64,000 bases of DNA from an uncultured Bacteroidota bacterium (GTDB taxonomy: Bacteria; Bacteroidota; Bacteroidia; Bacteroidales; F082): positions 7,630 through 71,629 of the forward strand of contig UQNO01000005.1 of assembly GCA_900542475.1 (NCBI GenBank). Direction: 5' to 3'. Numbering within the stretch: position 1 is the stretch's first letter; the number at the start of each line of letters is the position of its first letter. A program made the translations under genes and the position numbers. The notes beneath the pieces were generated by a model. That model had not been told where the DNA came from, searched no databases, and saw only the letters and a list, made by a program, of their open reading frames with translations. Below, piece by piece: positions 56,553 through 64,000 of the stretch.

Positions 56553-57954
56553 TACACAGCGGTCCGCGGCTTTCCTCAAAATTTATTATCAACTTGTCAA
56601 CCTCAACAGGATGGAAGCGAACTATGCGTTTGTAACCGACAGTGGTTGTTTCGCTATCAGGCTGTATTCTTACCCATTCGCCATTCAGCGAGCCTTCAAT
56701 GTTAAACGATTTCACCCTTTGACCTAACTTCACATATTCCTGAATTATCAAACGACTGATAGTGACAGGCTTATCCAGTGAGAATGAGATAGTTCCGTAC
56801 GGATAGTCATCAGTTGTCGCCCAATATGTCTCCGGATTGTTATCGTTGACTTTCGAGGCGGAGTAACGATGTCCGCGTTCATTGTCGGCATGGGTTTTGG
56901 CATTAGACAAGACGTTGTTTTTCAATTCATTGGAAATAATCTCATAAAACTTCACTGCATTGGTGGAGTCAACGGAATGGATTTTCCCGTCAAGGGCGAC
57001 AGGGAAATTGAGCAACAGGTTGGCATTGCGACCGACGCTGTGATAATAGATGTCGCAAAGTTCTTCGGCAGTCTTCACTTTTGCATCCTCATTTTTGTGA
57101 TAAAACCAGCCCGGGCGTATTGACACATCGACTTCGGCCGGTTGCCATTCGGTGCCGTTTTCACAACCGAATGTGGTGATTTCCAGGGCAGTACGGCTTG
57201 TTATTTGAGGGACGTTACACCAATTTGTTTCGCCGGCAAAGCCTTTCTCGTTACCTATCCAGCGCACTGTCTGATAAGGGCCGCCGAAAATCATCGCATC
57301 TGGATGCCGTGACAATACGGTGTCCTTGGCACGTTGATAATCATAATAGTTGTCAGGATCGATTTGACGTGTTTCATTGGCGCCGCCATAATAACCGTTG
57401 CCGCCGTTGGCTCCGTCGAACCAAAACTCAAACAAAGGCCCATAGTTTTTTGTAAGTTCTTGAATCTGTCGATGATATGTTTCCACATATTCAGGATAAG
57501 CATATCTTGCATTATTCCTATCCCATGGCGAGCAATATATTCCAAACTTCAGGTCGTATTTTTCACAAGCTTCGGACAGTTCGCGTACGATGTCGCCTTC
57601 ACCATTTTTATATGGAGATTTAGAAATATTATAATCTGTTGATTCTGTTGGCCACAGACAAAATCCGTCGTGATGTTTTGCTGTTAAGATGATAGCTTTC
57701 ATGCCACATTTTTTCAGTGTCGCGGCCCATTGGTCACAGTCAAGGGCTGCCGGGTTGAAAGTCGAGGCAGGAGTATCTCCGTAGCCCCATTCAAGGTCGT
57801 TAAAAGTGTTGAGACCGAAATGGATGAAGGCGTATGTCTCAAGTTGTTGCCATGCGAGTTGAGCCTCTGTGGGCACCGGGTAAAGCGGTTTTGGTGTTTT
57901 GGCGCATGATGCCAGAACCGTTGCAATTATTATTGTAAAAATTAATTTCTTCAT
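56530..57954 (-). CDS. GH29 alpha-L-fucosidase lipoprotein
   Basis: 474 residues with lipobox VLASC. The GH29 catalytic domain (about 30-345) has HFGLNTFNDLEWG, TAKHHDGFCLWPT and the nucleophile Asp in FEFWFDGANGG. A C-terminal F5/8-type binding domain follows (about 350-474). It removes fucose from glycans and is likely at the outer surface. The acid/base residue cannot be fixed by eye in this family. Confidence 0.94.
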   Translation of the reverse strand: MKKLIFTIIIATVLASCAKTPKPLYPVPTEAQLAWQQLETYAFIHFGLNTFNDLEWGYGDTPASTFNPAALDCDQWAATLKKCGMKAIILTAKHHDGFCLWPTESTDYNISKSPYKNGEGDIVRELSEACEKYDLKFGIYCSPWDRNNARYAYPEYVETYHRQIQELTKNYGPLFEFWFDGANGGNGYYGGANETRQIDPDNYYDYQRAKDTVLSRHPDAMIFGGPYQTVRWIGNEKGFAGETNWCNVPQITSRTALEITTFGCENGTEWQPAEVDVSIRPGWFYHKNEDAKVKTAEELCDIYYHSVGRNANLLLNFPVALDGKIHSVDSTNAVKFYEIISNELKNNVLSNAKTHADNERGHRYSASKVNDNNPETYWATTDDYPYGTISFSLDKPVTISRLIIQEYVKLGQRVKSFNIEGSLNGEWVRIQPDSETTTVGYKRIVRFHPVEVDKLIINFEESRGPLCISSIEAY

Positions 57955-57959
57955 GCTTG

Positions 57960-57967
57960 CAAAATTA
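57960..57967 (-). promoter_or_regulatory. -7 box of the fucosidase gene
   Basis: TAATTTTG on the minus strand, five bases before the ATG, so the transcript would have almost no leader; the box may be chance. Confidence 0.35.
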
Positions 57968-57980
57968 AATTATTTTTTAC

Positions 57981-57988
57981 TAACTTTG
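57981..57988 (+). promoter_or_regulatory. -7 box of the T9SS cargo/galK operon
   Basis: TAACTTTG, 23 bases before the GTG start at 58012. Confidence 0.6.
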
Positions 57989-58011
57989 CATGTTTATAAA
58001 AGATTTAAACT

Positions 58012-60491
58012 GTGAAAAGACTTTACCTTACGCTTTTAGCATTGATTATCAGCACTATGGCATTCTCTCAGGTCATTGTGGACGAAGGTTTTGAAAGTGG
58101 AAACACTGTCGGTGAAACGCCCAACGGCTGGATTTGCAGCGACAACGGCTGGAAAGCTGGCACCATCATCCCCGACGACAACGAGGCACGCGGACGCAAG
58201 CCTCATACCGGCGAATGGTACACATGTACGCCTCGTATAACAGCGATGTCTGGACTTTTAAAGAGATAAACGTCAGCGCAGGCAGCTACTACCGCGTCTC
58301 GTTCTGGTATTCAACATGGCACGTCGATCATTTCAACCTTGAGGTGAAAGCCGGTGCAAGCGCAAATCCTTCGGCTATGAACATCACTGTGATACCCGAT
58401 TTCATCATCGATAACGAGGAGTTTCAGAAAGCTTCTGCGGTGTTCCAGGCGCCAAGCACAGGCAGTTTATACGTGGGATTCCACAGCGTCGCCTCCAATA
58501 TGCCTTGGTATCTGTCAATCGACGATGTGATTATCGAGCAGACAGCGCAATATTTCTTTGATTTAGAACAACTTACAGCTGATACGACGGTTTATTTCGG
58601 CGAGGCTGCATATCTGCGTTTCCTCCTCAGCAACACCGGAGAGCAGCCCGACACATATCAGTTCACCAATACGAGCTCGCTGCCAATCGAGTTCTATCAA
58701 AACGGAACACAGGTGAGTCTGGTCAATTTGAGTTACAACACATCTGTTGAGATGGTTGCAAAGGTCACTCTGCCGATGAACCTCGGCAACAATCAGGAGC
58801 TGCACGCCGCTTTCACTGTCACCTCGTCGCATTCTGCGCCTGCACAAAGCGCCGATTTCAAAATCACGGCGTTGGAACCTGTGAGTACATTCCCAGTGAT
58901 GGAAGGCTTCGACGGTAACGTATTTCCACCTGCGGGATGGCAGAACTTCACCACAAACGGCAACTACGTTTATGAACGCGTCACTTCCAACGACTGGCCG
59001 ACATGCACTCCTCACAACGAGAGCGCTGCGATGGCACGTTTTTACTGTTACTCCAACCCGGAAGGCAGATCGGCATATCTGATTACACCCAAGATGCAGC
59101 TCGGAGCCACCGGAAACACCGTGCGCTACTGGATTTTTCGCAACTTCAACAACAACATCAACCGTCCAGACAAAATCAACGTGTATTACTCGCCGACAAC
59201 CAATATAGAAGACGGCACGTTGCTCGGGACAGTGCACAGAAACACCATGATGGAGCCTGTCGTGGGTGAAAGCAGCGACTGGTACGAATACAACTACACC
59301 TTCGACAGTCCGGAAGGCTACGGCTTCGTCATCTTCGAGGCAGTGAGCGGCTACGGCTGGAATCTCTGCATAGACGACATCTTCATAAACACCACTAATG
59401 TTGACACCAACGCCCCTGTCGTCGTTTACCTCAACGGAACACAGACTTGGGCCGACACCGAGATGAACCTCACCTTGAGAGTTTATGACGAATCGGATTT
59501 GCCAAGTCAGATGCAGGCGACATATACCATTGATGGTCAGTCAGTTGATGTGACATTCAACAGAAGCAACAAAGCAAATTGCGACTATGTGGCGACACTG
59601 CCGGGCAAGCCAAACCACACAGCCGGAAGCATCGTATTCCACCTTGTCGATGAGCTTGGAAACGCAGCAGAATCAGATAGTTACAACTTACATTGGGACT
59701 GGCAGGCGCCGATTTTGTTCGAAGGCTTTGAAGACGAGGAGTTTCCTCCGGCGGGATGGACCATTGAATCACTTCAGATGAGTTGGTTCAGCTGGTACAG
59801 ATACAGTGCAGAATATGCTACCAACTACTTCGGCGACGAATACTATGTTGTGCCTCCACGAGGTGAGAGAATGGCCGGTGTGGAATGGGACGAATCGGAG
59901 GAATGGGGACAGCAGGACGAGGCTCTCATCACCCCTCTCATTGCCATCAACCGCCCGGCAGTGCTGACATTTGAGACATTCTGCCAATATGGTATCACAC
60001 AGTATCAAGACCATTACAAAGTAGATGTCTTGAACACCACCACAGGCTCATGGATCACCCTTTGGGACGCCGTGGAGCAGCCTGAATGGGTAAATCAGTT
60101 CCAAGAACCAGTGAGCCTTGATCTTTCAGCCTATCAAGGACAAAACATCAGACTGAGATGGCGCGCACACAACAACGACTCGGACGTCCTAACTTATTCG
60201 TGGTTCATCGACAATGTGAAAGTGGTTGCAACCGATACCATCACATCGGTCAACGAGGTGGATTTTGAAACCAACATGTACCCTAATCCTGTCGATAATA
60301 TGTTGATTATCAATGCAAATGAAGATATCAAGCATATCAATATTATCAACATCATTTCCATTAAGGTGATGGAGATGACCATTAATAATAAAGAAGCTGT
60401 CATAGACCTTTCAAGCCTTGATGCAGGTGCATATATTATTGAAATTATTGGCAAAAACGAAAAAACTATCAAGACATTTATCAAGAAATGA
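58012..60491 (+). pseudogene. T9SS type A cargo protein with choice-of-anchor domains, broken by a frameshift
   Basis: The first frame starts at GTG 58012 with a signal peptide (cut after MAFSQ) and runs 85 codons to TAA 58269. The rest, in the next frame, ends at 60491. The protein logic jumps frames at TGGTACACATG (58216-58226): removing two bases (one AC unit) joins GEWY to MYASYNSDVW smoothly. The joined protein of about 825 residues has repeated choice-of-anchor J/lectin-like segments (GFDGNVFPPAGW and GFEDEEFPPAGW) and a C-terminal type A sorting domain (NMYPNPVDNML, then AGAYIIEI). It is either a real lesion, a slippage switch or a sequencing slip. Confidence 0.8.
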
Positions 60492-61639
60492 TGGATATTA
60501 AAACTATAAAAGACAAATTTAACTTATTGTTTGGCAACGAGTTTCGTTTATACACCTCGCCAGGGCGCATCAATTTGATTGGAGAGCACACAGACTATAA
60601 CGGAGGTTTTGTGTTTCCCGGTGCCATTGACAAGGGCATCTATGCTGCGATAAATCCTAACAGGACAGAAATGATAAGAGCCTATTCCATTGATTATCAG
60701 ACGATGTCGGAGTTTGGGCTATGTGAGGAAGACGCTCCGAAAGAAGCATGGGCAAGATATATTTTCGGAATCGCACGGGAGATGCGAAAACGCGGTTTTG
60801 ACTTCAATGGCTTCGACACGGTGTTTGCTGGCGACGTGCCGCTTGGAGCGGGAATGTCGTCGTCGGCCGCGTTGGAGAGTGTATTCGCTTTCGCCTTGAA
60901 CGACATATATGAATTAGGTATCGACAAACTTGAATTGGCCAGGATAGGTCAAGCCACGGAGCACAACTACTGCGGCGTGAAATGCGGAATCATGGACCAG
61001 TTCGCGTCTATTTTCGGCAAGAAGGACCATCTCATTCGTCTCAATTGCGCCACCATGGATTTTGAATATTTCCCCTTCAATCCGAAGGGTTACAAAGTGG
61101 TCTTGCTCGATACTGTCGTAAAACACGAGTTGGCGTCGTCAGCATACAACAAACGCCGTGAATCGTGCGAGAATGTTTGCAAGCATATTCAATCCAAACA
61201 CAAGGATGTCAATTGTTTAAGTGACGCAACGATGGATTTGCTTGAAGAGGTGAAAAATGAGGTTTCCCACAAGGATTATCTCCGCGCAAAGTATGTTATC
61301 GGTGAGAAGCAACGTGTTTTGGACGTTTGCGAGGCACTTGAGAGAGATGATTACGAGACTGTGGGCGACCGTATGTACGACACACATCGAGGAATGAGCA
61401 AAGAGTATGAAGTCAGCTGCGACGAGCTTGATTTCTTGAATGACATCGCAAAGGAGTGCGGTGTGACAGGCTCCCGCGTGATGGGCGGCGGCTTCGGCGG
61501 CTGCACCGTCAACTTGGTGAAAGACGGCATATATGACAAATTCATCGCCACAGCGAAAGAGAAATTCAACAGGAAATTCGGACATGAGCCGAAAGTGTAC
61601 GACGTTGTGATTTCCGACGGAGCAAGACGGCTGGAATGA
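60488..61639 (+). CDS. galK: Galactokinase
   Basis: 383 residues (start 60488 or the adjacent ATG 60491, overlapping the stop of the T9SS gene). GHMP kinase motifs: GRINLIGEHTDYNGG (galactose site), PLGAGMSSSAALE (phosphate loop) and VMGGGFGGCTVN. It phosphorylates galactose at C1. The galT and galE partners are not adjacent; a nucleotidyltransferase gene follows instead. Confidence 0.94.
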   Translation: MMDIKTIKDKFNLLFGNEFRLYTSPGRINLIGEHTDYNGGFVFPGAIDKGIYAAINPNRTEMIRAYSIDYQTMSEFGLCEEDAPKEAWARYIFGIAREMRKRGFDFNGFDTVFAGDVPLGAGMSSSAALESVFAFALNDIYELGIDKLELARIGQATEHNYCGVKCGIMDQFASIFGKKDHLIRLNCATMDFEYFPFNPKGYKVVLLDTVVKHELASSAYNKRRESCENVCKHIQSKHKDVNCLSDATMDLLEEVKNEVSHKDYLRAKYVIGEKQRVLDVCEALERDDYETVGDRMYDTHRGMSKEYEVSCDELDFLNDIAKECGVTGSRVMGGGFGGCTVNLVKDGIYDKFIATAKEKFNRKFGHEPKVYDVVISDGARRLE

Positions 61640-61700
61640 AAAGCCTCGCCCCTCCGGAACTCGGAATGAAAGATAAACAAGAAATTAATTATATATTAAA

Positions 61701-62600
61701 ATGAAACCAACATTATTAGTTTTAGCAGCAGGAATGGGTTCTCGATACGGAGCCTTGAAGCAGATGGACGGTGTGGGTCCAAACAACGAAGCAATTTTAG
61801 ACTATTCTATTTACGACGCAAAACGCGCGGGATTCGGAAAAATCGTTTTTGTGATTCGCAAAGACTTCGCCGAAGCTTTTGAGAAAGCGAACAACAGCAA
61901 GAAGTTCGGAATGCCCGTGGAATATGTGTATCAAGGGATAGACTGTCTCCCGGAAGGCTACACCGTTCCGGAAGGTCGTGTGAAACCTTGGGGGACAGGT
62001 CACGCCGTATTGATGGCGGCGAATGTCATCAACGAGCCTTTCGCTGTCATCAACGCAGACGATTTCTATGGCAAGGAAGCCTTTGAAGTCTTGGCTAAAT
62101 ATTTGACGGAATGTGAGGGCAAGACGGGCGCGTATTCTATGGTAGCCTACAAGCTTAAAAACACCTTGTCGGATTTCGGAACGGTGTCGCGCGGCGTATG
62201 CACGTCAAACAGATGCAACTATCTGCAGACAATTGTCGAGCGCACTTCTATCGCAAAGACAGCCGAAGGTGCGGCCTACACCGACGAAACCGGCGAACAC
62301 TCACTACCGCTCGATACCTTGGTGTCGATGAATTTCTTCGGCTTTACACCGGATTTTTTAGGCTATCTCAAAGACGGTTTCAAGACGTTTTTAGACGGTC
62401 CTGCTCAAACCAATATCAAGGCGGAGTTCTATATTCCATTGATGGTCAACAATTTAATCAACGACAAAAAGGCAAAACTCAAAGTGTTGTCAAGCGATGC
62501 CGTTTGGTTCGGAGTGACATATAAAGAAGATAAGCCTGATGTCGTGAAAAAGATACAGAATCTTATTGACAAGGGTGTTTATCCAAAGAATTTATGGTGA
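61701..62600 (+). CDS. Sugar nucleotidyltransferase (NTP-transferase family)
   Basis: 299 residues. LAAGMGSRYGALKQMDGVGPNN is the nucleotide-binding signature, and VINADDFYG holds the metal Asp. RVKPWGTGHAVLMA is another conserved stretch. Its place between galK and a sugar transporter suggests it activates a hexose 1-phosphate, for example galactose 1-phosphate made by GalK, which would replace the missing galT. That is inference. Confidence 0.82.
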   Translation: MKPTLLVLAAGMGSRYGALKQMDGVGPNNEAILDYSIYDAKRAGFGKIVFVIRKDFAEAFEKANNSKKFGMPVEYVYQGIDCLPEGYTVPEGRVKPWGTGHAVLMAANVINEPFAVINADDFYGKEAFEVLAKYLTECEGKTGAYSMVAYKLKNTLSDFGTVSRGVCTSNRCNYLQTIVERTSIAKTAEGAAYTDETGEHSLPLDTLVSMNFFGFTPDFLGYLKDGFKTFLDGPAQTNIKAEFYIPLMVNNLINDKKAKLKVLSSDAVWFGVTYKEDKPDVVKKIQNLIDKGVYPKNLW

Positions 62601-62623
62601 TAATCAAATAAAAACAAGTAATT

Positions 62624-63913
62624 ATGGCACAAAAAGCAAAACAATGGGGAGCCATCATTGTGATGATAGCCCTCTTCGCAATGATAGCCTTCGTGACCAA
62701 TCTTTGTTCACCGATGGCCGTGATAGTGAAAAACCAGTTCGGAGCGAGTAATTTCCTTTCACAGATTGGCAATTACGGCAACTTCATCGCTTATCTTGTG
62801 ATGGGAATTCCTTCGGGAATGCTTATCAAGAGATACGGTTATAAAAAGACGGCGTTGATTGCGTTGGCGGTAGGTATTATTGGTATTTTGGTGCAATGGG
62901 CGAGCGGCTGGGCTGGCTTTGGAGTGTATCTCGTCGGTGCATTCATCTCCGGTTTCTGCATGTGCATGCTCAACACCGTTGTCAACCCTATGCTCAACCT
63001 TCTCGGCGGCGGCGGCAACAAAGGCAACCAGCTCATTCAGATTGGCGGCGTGTTCAATTCGGCGGCGGCTGTGGCGGTTTACATCATTATGGGAGCGCTC
63101 ATAGGAGAGGCGGCAAAAGCCAAGATTTCCGACGCCACCCCTGCCCTGCTGATAGCCCTCGCCATCTTTGTGATAGGCTTCATAGTGATACTGTTCACCA
63201 AGATCGAAGAACCGGAACAGACTGTTGAGGTGAAAGCGGAGGTGAAAGACAAGTACAGTGCGTTTTCGTTCCGTCACTTCAAACTCGGCATCTTCGCCAT
63301 TTTCCTTTACGGCGGCATAGAGGTGGGAACTCCGACTTATATCATGCAATATCTCACGGCGCATCCTGATGCGGCGACTTCGGGCGTCGGCATGATGGGG
63401 CACATGGCAGGTCTCATCGTCGCTGTCTATTGGCTGATGATGCTCGTCGGACGTTTCATCGGCGGCGCCATCGGCGGCAAAGTGTCGTCAAAGGCAATGC
63501 TGACAACGGTTTCCATCGCCTCGATAGTGTTGGTGTTGTTCGGAATGTTCGCCCCGACAGATATCCTGGTGAGGGTTCCCGGCGTTGATTGGGCAAACAC
63601 TACTGTCATCTGGGAAAAAGTTCCTGTAGGCATCTTCGCTTTCATACTGGTTGGACTCTGTACCTCGGTGATGTGGGGCAGCATCTTCAACCTCGCCACA
63701 GAGGGTCTCGGCAAGTACACCGCAATGGCATCGGGCATCTTCATGACAATGGTGTTCGGTTTCGCTATCATGGTGGGACTGCAGGGGCTTGTGGCCGACT
63801 GGACAGGCAGTTATATGACGAGTTACGTGGTGGTGCTGTTCTGCGCCGCATACATATTGTATTACGCCATGATTGGACACAAGAATGTGAACAAAGATAT
63901 TCCGACAGAATAA
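62624..63913 (+). CDS. Sugar MFS transporter
   Basis: 429 residues in twelve membrane helices with a short charged central loop (about 190-210, KIEEPEQTVEVKAEVKDK). The loop pattern GIPSGMLIKRYGYKKTAL is the first cytoplasmic MFS motif. It resembles the glucose/galactose (FucP-like) group. Its place after galK and the nucleotidyltransferase makes galactose or a related hexose the likely substrate. Confidence 0.85.
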   Translation: MAQKAKQWGAIIVMIALFAMIAFVTNLCSPMAVIVKNQFGASNFLSQIGNYGNFIAYLVMGIPSGMLIKRYGYKKTALIALAVGIIGILVQWASGWAGFGVYLVGAFISGFCMCMLNTVVNPMLNLLGGGGNKGNQLIQIGGVFNSAAAVAVYIIMGALIGEAAKAKISDATPALLIALAIFVIGFIVILFTKIEEPEQTVEVKAEVKDKYSAFSFRHFKLGIFAIFLYGGIEVGTPTYIMQYLTAHPDAATSGVGMMGHMAGLIVAVYWLMMLVGRFIGGAIGGKVSSKAMLTTVSIASIVLVLFGMFAPTDILVRVPGVDWANTTVIWEKVPVGIFAFILVGLCTSVMWGSIFNLATEGLGKYTAMASGIFMTMVFGFAIMVGLQGLVADWTGSYMTSYVVVLFCAAYILYYAMIGHKNVNKDIPTE

Positions 63914-64000
63914 ATGACAGATAAAAGAGAACGCATTCGTTCATAACGGCAGTGCGCCTTTTTGAAATTGCTGCGGATTTGGTAATTGTTTATAATGATG

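Noticed and set aside
63914..64000. Possible 3' end of a minus-strand gene ending at 63941
   Set aside because: Only 20 codons are visible (ending QFQKGALPL), open to the window edge. Too little to call.

Overview
The window is chromosomal DNA of a Bacteroidota bacterium, most likely an uncultivated Bacteroidales-like lineage. The support comes from several sides. There are many -7 boxes of the Bacteroidota form TAnnTTTG just upstream of genes, and very few Shine-Dalgarno sites. There is a TonB-dependent receptor paired with a DUF4249 lipoprotein, and there are type IX secretion (T9SS) C-terminal sorting domains of both type A and type B. Families largely confined to the phylum are present (DUF4831, DUF3127, DUF4199), as is the gene order DUF1573-yajC-ybbR-coaE. 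I could not assign a genus.

Layout. 1-3461: a PNGase F-like glycoamidase cut by the window edge, convergent with a GH20 hexosaminidase lipoprotein. 3550-7547: sbcDC. 7600-14653: a type I restriction-modification operon in the order hsdM, KilA-N gene, hsdS, hsdR. It has a promoter in front, a strong bidirectional terminator behind, and a 15-base inverted repeat at its two edges. 14655-14923: tRNA-Arg(ACG) and tRNA-Tyr(GTA). 15014-23775: outer-membrane uptake pair, C-S lyase, arginine deiminase, tRNA-editing protein, SPFH/NfeD pair and a pseudouridine synthase. 23880-32724: split transketolase, the small SRP RNA, a DUF4199/glycosyltransferase pair, heptose genes gmhA and gmhB, a sodium/solute symporter and phylum-specific small proteins. 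32945-42493: TPR protein and gyrA facing clpC-cca-miaA-HAD. 42518-47729: a minus-strand accessory region (below). 48043-57954: pncB-CYTH-alaX, a short clpB, a T9SS type B protein, DUF1573-yajC-ybbR-coaE and a GH29 fucosidase. 58012-63913: a frameshifted T9SS type A cargo gene, galactokinase, a sugar nucleotidyltransferase and a sugar MFS transporter.

The part most likely to hold something undescribed is 43620-47770. One AT-rich, tightly overlapping minus-strand operon runs from a good promoter through a cytosine-C5 methyltransferase N-terminal stub, a protein with two C-terminal membrane segments, a PIN-GNAT-ASCH/EVE-like fusion, a stand-alone ASCH protein, a second different methyltransferase stub and a Vsr endonuclease with a long C-terminal extension. 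Both stubs keep SAM motif I (DLFAGxGG) and stop soon after it. This looks like a defence or nucleic-acid-surveillance cassette at a site where two methyltransferases were lost. That reading is inference.

The second interesting locus is the type I system. hsdS carries three perfect 12-base repeats (AELQ x3) in its central spacer, a run of nine Gs between the two half-genes, and two abutting perfect hairpins in the second recognition domain. These suggest a specificity that changes by slippage.

The carbohydrate genes at the two ends (PNGase F, hexosaminidase, fucosidase, galactokinase, sugar nucleotidyltransferase, MFS) would together fit cutting and using host-type glycoprotein glycans. That link is inferred from family functions, not shown by linkage, since the two groups are over 50 kb apart.
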